DNA from: UBA8904 sp035448625
GTDB lineage: Bacteria > Desulfobacterota > Syntrophia > Syntrophales > Smithellaceae
NCBI GenBank assembly: GCA_035448625.1
Contig: DAOTJI010000076.1
Coordinates: forward strand, 1-13,100
Length of the DNA: 13,100 nt
Direction: 5' to 3'
Positions within the stretch are counted from its first letter, which is position 1. The number at the start of each line of letters is the position of its first letter. Under the pieces are notes generated by a model. The model had not been told where the DNA came from. It worked only from the letters and a program-made list of their open reading frames with translations, and ran no database searches. The translations under genes were made by a program, and so were the position numbers. This document shows positions 7,021-12,097 of this stretch, one piece after another.

Positions 7021-7866
7021 ATGACCATCCAAAACCTTTTTTCAGAATCGGATATGAAGGCCTTTGCGCCCTCGGAGAAAGTCGGCGTCATCGCAACCGT
7101 GACGCCGGACGGCCTGCCGCACCTGTCGCTGTTGACGTCGGTCATGGCTTCGACGCCGACACAGCTCACCATCGGCGAGTTTTGCAAGGGCGTGAGCAAA
7201 GACTACATGCAGCAGACCCGGAAAACCGGTTTTGCCGTTGTGACGCTGGACAAGAAACTCTGGCGGGGGAAAGCCCTGTGGACCCATTTGAAAAAAGAAG
7301 GCCCGGAATACGAAGTCTATAATCAGCAGCCGATGTTCCGATACAACACGTATTTCGGAATCAACACAGTCCACTACCTGGACCTGAAGGAAACAACGCA
7401 AGGAGCGCCGCTGCCTCTGGCGGCGATCGCAGTGTCTGCCGTTCTGACCGCGATCGCCAAAGGCGGCGCCGTCCAAAGCGGCAGCGCAAAGGCGCTTTCG
7501 CCCTTCGGAAAAAATCTGTTCAATCGGCTGGATTCCCTCAAATTCTTATCGTTCATCGGAGACGACGGATTTCCCTCCATCATTCCCGTGATTCAATGCC
7601 AGGCCTGCGGCGAAAGCCGTCTGGCGTTTCATCCGGGCGCGTTTACCGATGAGCTCCATCGGCTGGAGGCGGGAAAGACGATGGCGATTTTCGGGCTGAC
7701 CATGCAAATGGAAGATGTCCTGGTCCGGGGCGTCTTTCAGGGATACGCCCGCCGCCGGGGCATTCGGCTGGGAACGCTGGATATCGACTGGGTCTATAAT
7801 TCCATGCCCCCCAATCACGGACAAATCTATCCGCCGCTTCCCCTGAAAGCGGTGGTGGATTTCTGA
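7021..7866 (+). CDS. Pyridoxamine 5'-phosphate oxidase-like (split-barrel, flavin-type) protein
   Basis: A 281-aa soluble protein. Residues about 10-110 resemble the FMN-binding split beta-barrel fold (V-G-V-I-A-T-V-T-P-D-G-L-P-H-L-S-L, then a G-V-S-K-D-Y segment). Residues about 175-265 repeat the pattern (F-L-S-F-I-G-D-D-G-F-P-S-I-I-P-V), so the protein looks like two such domains in tandem. They are joined by an Ala-rich hydrophobic stretch (about 128-148). Such domains bind FMN, F420 or haem, and true pyridoxine oxidation is not implied. The start is the ATG at 7021 with AAAGGAAG about 6 nt upstream; the frame stays open farther upstream but lacks domain-like sequence. It follows the activase by 23 nt and closes the GRE operon. 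A redox or radical-protection role for the GRE is inference from position only. Confidence 0.75.
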   Translation: MTIQNLFSESDMKAFAPSEKVGVIATVTPDGLPHLSLLTSVMASTPTQLTIGEFCKGVSKDYMQQTRKTGFAVVTLDKKLWRGKALWTHLKKEGPEYEVYNQQPMFRYNTYFGINTVHYLDLKETTQGAPLPLAAIAVSAVLTAIAKGGAVQSGSAKALSPFGKNLFNRLDSLKFLSFIGDDGFPSIIPVIQCQACGESRLAFHPGAFTDELHRLEAGKTMAIFGLTMQMEDVLVRGVFQGYARRRGIRLGTLDIDWVYNSMPPNHGQIYPPLPLKAVVDF

Positions 7867-7881
7867 GACCGTGTTGAAGCG

Positions 7882-8388
7882 CTAGCGGCGGGAACGCACC
7901 GGAAGGACCCGGACATCGCGGTCCAGTCCCTGTTGCGAACAAATGCTCTGTCCGCTGATGAAGGACCAATGGAAGGCGTAGTAACCGGCCATTTCATATT
8001 GCGGCAGCATGGAGATGCAGGTATCCGACGTCCACGGGCAGCAGCCGCTCAGCGTGATCAGGGAAGTGGCCAGATGATACCCCCGGGCGTCACGACGAGA
8101 TCCGTCATACAATCCCGCCAATTCATTCTTGGTCGGCATCCGCCAATCGTTGTATCCACCCGCGGTGAAGCTTTCACAGTAAGTCTTGGCGGCGGCCCAT
8201 TGAATATCGACTCCGTTGTCCTTATCCGCCCACATCAGATTGGTCGCGGTATCCAAAACGGTCCCGTCGTCATAAGCGATGAACCGGCCTTCCCTTCCGG
8301 TCTCATTGGCCGCGGACGCGGTTCCGGCGCAAACGAAAACCCCCAGCAAAACCCATGCGACGAGCACGATACCCTTTGTTCTTTTCAT
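7882..8388 (-). CDS. Secreted DUF1566 (Lcl-like C-type) protein
   Basis: A 168-aa protein with a clear Sec signal peptide: K-R-T-K, then a hydrophobic core and an A-x-A cleavage site near residue 23. The mature part is one DUF1566 domain, recognised by R-F-x-x-x-D-D-G-T-V-x-D-T-x-T-x-L-M-W-A-x-K-D-N-G, A-K-x-Y-C, G-G-Y-x-D-W-R-M-P-T-x-x-E-L and a C-terminal R-V-L-P-V-R. These domains are exported and thought to act in adhesion or ligand binding; no enzymatic activity is known. Several cysteines suggest disulfides. An ATG at 8394 directly abuts the GAGAGG ribosome site, while the ATG at 8388 has 6-nt spacing and is chosen. It lies 19 nt downstream of the nitroreductase and is convergent with the flavin-type gene, 15 bp apart. 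Confidence 0.8.
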   Translation of the reverse strand: MKRTKGIVLVAWVLLGVFVCAGTASAANETGREGRFIAYDDGTVLDTATNLMWADKDNGVDIQWAAAKTYCESFTAGGYNDWRMPTKNELAGLYDGSRRDARGYHLATSLITLSGCCPWTSDTCISMLPQYEMAGYYAFHWSFISGQSICSQQGLDRDVRVLPVRSRR

Positions 8389-8407
8389 GATCATCCTCTC
8401 TGTCCGG

Positions 8408-8989
8408 CTACTTTTGAAAAATCCCCTCCATCACGATTTCGTCCAGCCTTTTTCTCGGTGAAGGAAACTCCCGCGCCTGGAGATATTCGGGAAGCTCTTC
8501 TTTGTTGCCGGGGCGGCCGACGGCAATCATCGCCTCCACGGCATAGTCATCCGGCACGTGGAGGGCTTCCTTGGCTTTGTCGTAGTCGAATCCCTGCATG
8601 CAGTGAACCACCAGGTTTTTCAGCGATCCCTGCAGGGCCAGGCTGACCCACGCGGCGCCCGCATCATAGGAGTGCGTCCGCGAGGGACTGCCGGAGTCAA
8701 ACGTGGTCTTGGAAATCACGGCGATCAGCACGGCGGCGTTTTTGGCCCAGATCTGGTTGCCTTCCGCAAGGAGCGGAAAGAAAACCTCCCAGCGTGGAGT
8801 GTTGCGGCGGGCGTAAATAAACCGCCAGGGCTGATTATTGTTGGCGGAAGGCGCCCAGCGCGCCGCCTCAAAAAGGGTCAGAAGCGTTGCCTCATCCAGC
8901 TCTTCGCCGGACATGGCCCGGGGAGACCAGCGACGAAGAAATATTTCGTGAACGCCGTTTTCCGGTTTGCGAAACTCTTTGATATTCAT
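8408..8989 (-). CDS. Nitroreductase family protein
   Basis: A 193-aa FMN-dependent oxidoreductase of the NfnB/NfsA superfamily. Signatures are R-R-W-S-P-R (FMN phosphate contact), L-F-E-A-A-R-W-A-P-S-A-N-N-N-Q-P-W-R-F near the N-terminus, a central G-A-A-W-V-S-L-A-L-Q helix, and A-M-I-A-V-G-R-P-G near the C-terminus. These enzymes reduce nitro groups, quinones, flavins or enones with NAD(P)H; this subgroup (malonic semialdehyde reductase/RutE-like in style) has no assigned substrate. The ATG at 8989 has GGAGAGG 5 nt upstream; an earlier ATG at 9031 lacks one. It is probably co-transcribed with the DUF1566 gene. I found no convincing promoter in the 100 bp upstream, where the divergent tRNA-Glu promoter begins. 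Confidence 0.88.
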   Translation of the reverse strand: MNIKEFRKPENGVHEIFLRRWSPRAMSGEELDEATLLTLFEAARWAPSANNNQPWRFIYARRNTPRWEVFFPLLAEGNQIWAKNAAVLIAVISKTTFDSGSPSRTHSYDAGAAWVSLALQGSLKNLVVHCMQGFDYDKAKEALHVPDDYAVEAMIAVGRPGNKEELPEYLQAREFPSPRKRLDEIVMEGIFQK

Positions 8990-9090
8990 CGATTCCTCTC
9001 CATTGCCCGGCTGCCGTAGAGCTGTTTTCAAGAAACATTAACCGCTTTTCTTTAGAATGCAAGCCTTTTTAAAAATAGTGGAGTCTGCGC

Positions 9091-9119
9091 TTGACTTTCC
9101 GGAATGAAAAATATATAAG
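9091..9119 (+). promoter_or_regulatory. Promoter of tRNA-Glu
   Basis: TTGACT (9091-9096), a 17-nt spacer and TATAAG (9114-9119), each five of six consensus positions. A GC-rich GGCGC follows, a discriminator typical of stringently controlled stable-RNA genes. The predicted start is near 9126, about 25 nt upstream of the tRNA. Confidence 0.8.
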
Positions 9120-9150
9120 GCGCAACTTACTTAAACGCTAGGCTTACAGC

Positions 9151-9226
9151 GTCCCCATCGTCTAGAGGCCTAGGACACGGGCCTTTCACGCCTGTAACTG
9201 GGGTTCGACTCCCCATGGGGACGCCA
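9151..9226 (+). tRNA. tRNA-Glu (UUC)
   Basis: A complete 76-nt tRNA. Acceptor stem GTCCCCA (9151-9157) pairs with TGGGGAC (9216-9222); G73 is the discriminator and CCA is encoded (9224-9226). The anticodon loop CTTTCAC gives UUC (9185-9187). The T arm contains GGTTCGA. The sequence closely resembles the well-known enterobacterial tRNA-Glu. Confidence 0.97.
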
Positions 9227-9290
9227 GAAATAATTCATCATTACTTATAGATACGATTAAACCTCTCTTGTCGAACTTCCCATGTTGAAA

Positions 9291-9316
9291 CCTTCCAGAA
9301 ATCATCCTTTGGAAGG
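9291..9316 (+). other. Possible stem-loop upstream of the cupin gene
   Basis: CCTTCCA (9291-9297) and TGGAAGG (9310-9316) form a perfect 7-bp stem with a 12-nt loop, between tRNA-Glu and the cupin ribosome site. It has no U-tract, so it is not a standard intrinsic terminator. It could be a processing site between the tRNA and a downstream mRNA, or chance. Confidence 0.3.
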
Positions 9317-9361
9317 ACGTTATCGATAATCCGAGCTTTGCGCAAAGGAGGAGAATGAACC

Positions 9362-9808
9362 ATGAGCAATCAGTATGAACGCTTCATCGTACGAAAGCCC
9401 ATGCTGGTCAACGAGCTGCCGGATCATGACTTTAGCCAGGCCATCCCCTATCCGGTTCTCATGGGCAAGGAGCTGGTCCCCGAAGCCAAGGCCTGGGCCC
9501 TTTACCTGTTCATCAAGGAAATTACCCAGGAGCTGAAGGATATGGCCATCGGGACGGACCGCGCGACGCCGCACAAGCACGCCTTTGATGAAATGTATTT
9601 GATGATCGGCGAAGAGAAGGCCATCACCTTTGAGGTCATGATGGGGAATGAAACTTACCGGGTCGACACCCCCGCCGCCGTTTACATTCCAAAAGGCACG
9701 CCCCACGCCATCCGCCCTGTCGATGCGACCGTGGGCAAATCCGGCGGACTGATTCCCGTTTGCCTGAACGGAGAATACATCACCCTGCCCGTTGACGATG
9801 CGGGATAA
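9362..9808 (+). CDS. Single-domain cupin protein, function unknown
   Basis: A 148-aa protein with a C-terminal cupin barrel (about 64-140). Cupin motif 1 supplies His71, His73 and Glu77 (P-H-K-H-A-F-D-E) and motif 2 supplies His115 (P-K-G-T-P-H-A). This complete 3-His/1-Glu set predicts a bound divalent metal such as Fe, Mn, Ni or Zn. The N-terminal 60 residues form an extension I do not recognise. Cupins of this size can be dioxygenases, isomerases or sensors, so no reaction is assigned. An AAAGGAGG run lies about 10 nt before the ATG. The OsmC-like gene follows 77 nt later on the same strand. The two are probably one unit, possibly also read from the tRNA-Glu promoter because no terminator is visible between. 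Confidence 0.8.
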   Translation: MSNQYERFIVRKPMLVNELPDHDFSQAIPYPVLMGKELVPEAKAWALYLFIKEITQELKDMAIGTDRATPHKHAFDEMYLMIGEEKAITFEVMMGNETYRVDTPAAVYIPKGTPHAIRPVDATVGKSGGLIPVCLNGEYITLPVDDAG

Positions 9809-9885
9809 GGCGAATCGGCAATGGCCGTAAGTCTTCGGAACACGTCGGCAAGCGATGGACGTTTGAAGATAAAGGAGAAAAGACG

Positions 9886-10356
9886 ATGGCAGACGAGGTC
9901 AAGGACAACCTGAACGAGTCCCTGGAGGGGTATAAGCACGGAATCAATCCGGTCGTGAAGACGACCCTGACTTGGGAACGGGATCTAGTTTTCACCGGTG
10001 CCACACCGCAGGGATATGAGATTGAATTCGATGCCCAGGCACAGTGGGGATGCAAACCCACAGAGTCCCTTCTGCTGAGTCTGGCCGGTTGCATGGCGAT
10101 CGATGTGGTGACGATCCTGACCAAGATGCGGATTCAACTTTCGAGTTTTCGGATGGAGATTGAAGGGGAGAGAAATCCGACCCCGCCACAGTATTACAAG
10201 ACGGTGGAGATGGTCTTGCATATCGCCGGGAAAAACCTGGATTCCGCCAAAGTGGAGCGCGCCATTGCCTTGTCCAAAAATAAATATTGTTCCGTCTATA
10301 ACTCCCTGCGACCGGACCTGGATCTGAAAGTGCGCTATGTTCTTGAAGTAAGATAG
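9886..10356 (+). CDS. OsmC-like peroxiredoxin family protein
   Basis: A 156-aa cytoplasmic protein of the OsmC/Ohr superfamily. The signature P-T-E-S-L-L-L-S-L-A-G-C-M-A-I-D-V-V spans 58-75, with Glu60 and the redox Cys69. The partner Cys135 lies in K-Y-C-S-V-Y-N-S-L-R-P-D. Characterised OsmC/Ohr members reduce organic hydroperoxides using this Cys pair, and both cysteines are retained here. The subgroup (YhfA-like in style) is less well defined, so hydroperoxide reduction is likely but not certain. AAAGGAGA lies about 8 nt before the ATG. The TAG stop is embedded in the first copy of the 13-bp tandem repeat bordering the RAYT element, so the element abuts the gene without truncating it visibly. 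Confidence 0.9.
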   Translation: MADEVKDNLNESLEGYKHGINPVVKTTLTWERDLVFTGATPQGYEIEFDAQAQWGCKPTESLLLSLAGCMAIDVVTILTKMRIQLSSFRMEIEGERNPTPPQYYKTVEMVLHIAGKNLDSAKVERAIALSKNKYCSVYNSLRPDLDLKVRYVLEVR

Positions 10357-10372
10357 GGGAGTAAGATAGGGG
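10347..10372 (+). repeat. Direct tandem repeat, 2 x 13 bp (AGTAAGATAGGGG)
   Basis: Two exact adjacent copies of AGTAAGATAGGGG at 10347-10359 and 10360-10372. The first contains the OsmC stop codon; the second runs into the left inverted repeat of the RAYT element. Confidence 0.9.
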
Positions 10373-10395
10373 TCAAATCTTTATTCTTGACATTT
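10367..10395 (+). repeat. Left terminal inverted repeat of the RAYT element
   Basis: A 29-bp repeat that reads TAGGGGTCAAATC, then TTTA, then TTCTTGACATTT. It is an exact reverse complement of 11415-11443. It includes the stop codon and last four codons of the transposase gene, so part of the repeat is coding. Confidence 0.92.
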
Positions 10396-11388
10396 TACCA
10401 ATTCATTTTGAATCTTGATCAATTCTTCCCCTAATTCAGGGCTGTTTTCAATCTTGAGTTGCAGCCGTTTTCGCGCTTGGCTTACCGCACTGTAATCTAC
10501 TCCTCCCAAGAGTGTACCTATTTCCGGCTGTGTAATATTACAAATCCGGTATAACATTTCCATGAGGATTGCCCGCTGCTGCGATTGCTTCCCTTTTCTG
10601 GTCAAATCCTCTCTGCTGATTTTCACCAGCCTTGCGTATCGATCAATCACATCTTCAGGCTTCATCTGTTTTCCCAGCTCTCTCAACGCGGGCTGCTCGC
10701 GGGAAGAATGTTGACATCCCCGCTCCCCATGAAATGCCTTCCTGATGTGTTCGATAAAATCTTCGCTGCCGACAACACCGGTCCCTTTTCCCTTCTCCAG
10801 CGGACTGGACAGGTCCCTTTCCACTCCTTCCTTGACGAATTCTTGATATTGATTCCTGGCTTCATTGTTTTCGCCGCCAAAATAATCCAGAATGATTTTA
10901 TACTGAACAAAATTTTTTTGGTGCCGCGGATCAAGATATCCCGACAAGCTGGTCGAATCATGGTTCATCAAATCCCGTAACCTTTCCTCGATCGGCACAT
11001 GAGACTTCATCCTCAACGGATTTAAATGGATATATCGGGAAACTTCCAGAAGATAATTGTCCTTATCTATGATAAAAGATTTGTATCTTCCCTGATAAAG
11101 ATGTCCGGTGCGGCGATGTTTCCGGTTAAAATAACCGGTATAGCTGATGTTGAAATGACGCATGAATTCGGAAAGGTTGCCTTTCGGGGTGACGACCAGC
11201 AAATGAAAATGGTTGGGCATCATCGCGTAGGCCAGAAGCTTGACTTCAAAGATATGTAAGGAGCGGCTCAACAAACGAAAGAACTCTTGCCGGTCGTCGG
11301 AATCGCGAAAGATCTCTCTCCGTTCATTCCCGCGGCAGGTGACGTGATAAAAAGCATCGGGATATTGTATTCTCAGAGGGCGGCTCAT
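10381..11388 (-). CDS. REP-associated tyrosine transposase (Y1 HUH family) with DnaA-like C-terminal domain
   Basis: A 335-aa single-strand DNA transposase. The N-terminus M-S-R-P-L-R-I-Q-Y-P-D-A-F-Y-H-V-T-C-R-G-N is the standard Y1/RAYT start. The metal-binding H60-x-H62 (M-P-N-H-F-H-L-L-V) and probable nucleophile Tyr119 (S-R-Y-I-H-L-N-P-L-R) complete the catalytic centre. Residues about 240-325 form an extra domain resembling the DnaA C-terminal helix-turn-helix (I-G-T-L-L-G-G-V-D-Y-S-A-V-S-Q-A-R), probably for DNA binding. The protein would cut and rejoin REP-like hairpins such as those in the element ends. No ribosome site lies near the ATG; the only AGGAGG is about 20 nt away. A promoter in the right inverted repeat places the predicted transcript start at the ATG itself. 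Confidence 0.92.
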   Translation of the reverse strand: MSRPLRIQYPDAFYHVTCRGNERREIFRDSDDRQEFFRLLSRSLHIFEVKLLAYAMMPNHFHLLVVTPKGNLSEFMRHFNISYTGYFNRKHRRTGHLYQGRYKSFIIDKDNYLLEVSRYIHLNPLRMKSHVPIEERLRDLMNHDSTSLSGYLDPRHQKNFVQYKIILDYFGGENNEARNQYQEFVKEGVERDLSSPLEKGKGTGVVGSEDFIEHIRKAFHGERGCQHSSREQPALRELGKQMKPEDVIDRYARLVKISREDLTRKGKQSQQRAILMEMLYRICNITQPEIGTLLGGVDYSAVSQARKRLQLKIENSPELGEELIKIQNELVKCQE

Positions 11389-11394
11389 GGGAAA

Positions 11395-11423
11395 TTTGTA
11401 ATGAAGGCCTCCTGAAATGTCAA
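11395..11423 (-). promoter_or_regulatory. Promoter of the transposase gene, -35 inside the right inverted repeat
   Basis: On the minus strand TTGACA (11423-11418) lies in the inverted repeat and TACAAA (11400-11395) just inside it, with a 17-nt spacer. Six nucleotides (TTTCCC) separate the -10 from the ATG, so position +1 coincides with the start codon. This predicts a leaderless mRNA. Confidence 0.6.
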
Positions 11424-11443
11424 GAATAAAGATTTGACCCCTA
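11415..11443 (-). repeat. Right terminal inverted repeat of the RAYT element
   Basis: A 29-bp repeat, the exact reverse complement of 10367-10395. Read inward, it is preceded by GTAG overlapping its first bases and contains the GTCAA-N10-TTGAC dyad plus the transposase -35 box. Confidence 0.92.
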
Positions 11444-11472
11444 CGGATTCCCCTACGGATTCCCTACGGATT
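11438..11472 (+). repeat. Tandem repeat, 12 + 12 + 11 bp (CCCCTACGGATT)
   Basis: Two exact copies of CCCCTACGGATT (11438-11449 and 11450-11461) and a third missing one C (11462-11472). The first copy includes the end of the right inverted repeat. Read on the minus strand each unit contains GTAGGG(G), the REP-type foot of the element. Confidence 0.9.
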
Positions 11473-11473
11473 G

Positions 11474-11502
11474 TTGACAAAGTTAAGAAAACGCAGTTGA
11501 AT
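11474..11502 (+). promoter_or_regulatory. Possible promoter of the 172-aa unknown gene
   Basis: A perfect TTGACA (11474-11479), a 17-nt spacer and TTGAAT (11497-11502; four of six matches). It begins one base after the last tandem repeat copy at the right border of the RAYT element and about 33 nt before the start codon. Confidence 0.4.
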
Positions 11503-11534
11503 GCAGAAAACGAAGAGGAAAGGCATTTATATAT

Positions 11535-12053
11535 ATGAGAGTATTCAAAATCAAATTCGGAATGAGCGGCGATAATGTGGATGCGTTCGGACTTCGTTTC
11601 TATGGCGATTTCGCCGAAGGAACAGGAGGAGGCGGCAGCTTCAGTGAAATATTTTCTGATCCGGACATCCCTCCCCTCTCGGAACATAAAAGAATCACCA
11701 TCTGGTTCATTTTTGAAAAAATCAAACCCTACGAAAAAGTATCCGATCTGCTCAGGGAATTGACGTCCCTGTTAAAGACTAAAGGCTATGCCCCAAAGGT
11801 TTCATCGATTGACGGCCTGATCGATACGACTTCACGGGATTACGACGATAAACCCGAACGCAGTTATGCCAAATCCTACAGAATTCATGGATGCAACGCC
11901 GCAAACGGATTTTCGATCACAGCCGAAAACACAGACGCCAAGCCGATCTTTACGCAAAAGGATATTTCGGTCATTCAGGAACTGACCGTGGCCTTTGGCC
12001 GGAAAGTGTACGGCCGGACCTTGAAAATGGTTGATGTAAAAAATCAAGGGTGA
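11535..12053 (+). CDS. Hypothetical protein, 172 aa
   Basis: I do not recognise a family. The protein appears soluble, with no signal peptide or membrane helix. It starts with an alternating hydrophobic pattern (M-R-V-F-K-I-K-F-G-M-S-G), then a glycine-rich G-T-G-G-G-G-S loop at about 30-36. Later come a hydrophobic strand I-T-I-W-F-I-F-E (54-61) and a helical D-L-L-R-E-L-T-S-L-L-K (71-81). The charge pattern and length suggest a compact alpha/beta protein. AGAGGAAAGG lies about 11 nt upstream of the ATG, a rather long spacing. The coding region is visibly more AT-rich than the GRE operon and sits at the RAYT border, so horizontal gain is possible but not shown. Confidence 0.7.
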   Translation: MRVFKIKFGMSGDNVDAFGLRFYGDFAEGTGGGGSFSEIFSDPDIPPLSEHKRITIWFIFEKIKPYEKVSDLLRELTSLLKTKGYAPKVSSIDGLIDTTSRDYDDKPERSYAKSYRIHGCNAANGFSITAENTDAKPIFTQKDISVIQELTVAFGRKVYGRTLKMVDVKNQG

Positions 12054-12097
12054 ACGGGTTTTTCATTCGGCATCGCTCATTGAGGCAGGGGCATCCG

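Larger units (their letters stand above)
10367..11443. mobile_element. RAYT (REP-associated tyrosine transposase) element
   Basis: A 1077-bp unit bounded by perfect 29-bp inverted repeats (10367-10395 and 11415-11443) and carrying one transposase gene. The left repeat overlaps the 3' end of that gene. Each repeat, read inward, begins TAGGGGTCAAATC and contains the dyad GTCAA-N10-TTGAC. At the right end the hairpin is preceded by GTAG, the tetranucleotide found at the foot of REP hairpins cut by RAYT proteins; the left end has ATAG. Repeat identity and an intact gene suggest a recent or still active copy. The exact outer borders are uncertain because both ends run into tandem repeats containing the terminal TAGGGG. 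Confidence 0.8.

Noticed and set aside
8990..9060. Promoter for the nitroreductase-DUF1566 pair (TTGCAT with TAATGT)
   Set aside because: The -10 matches only three of six positions; too weak to call.
10387..10415. Outward or inward promoter from the left inverted repeat using its TTGACA
   Set aside because: No acceptable -10 box lies 16-18 nt downstream (GAATCT or AATCTT), unlike the right repeat.
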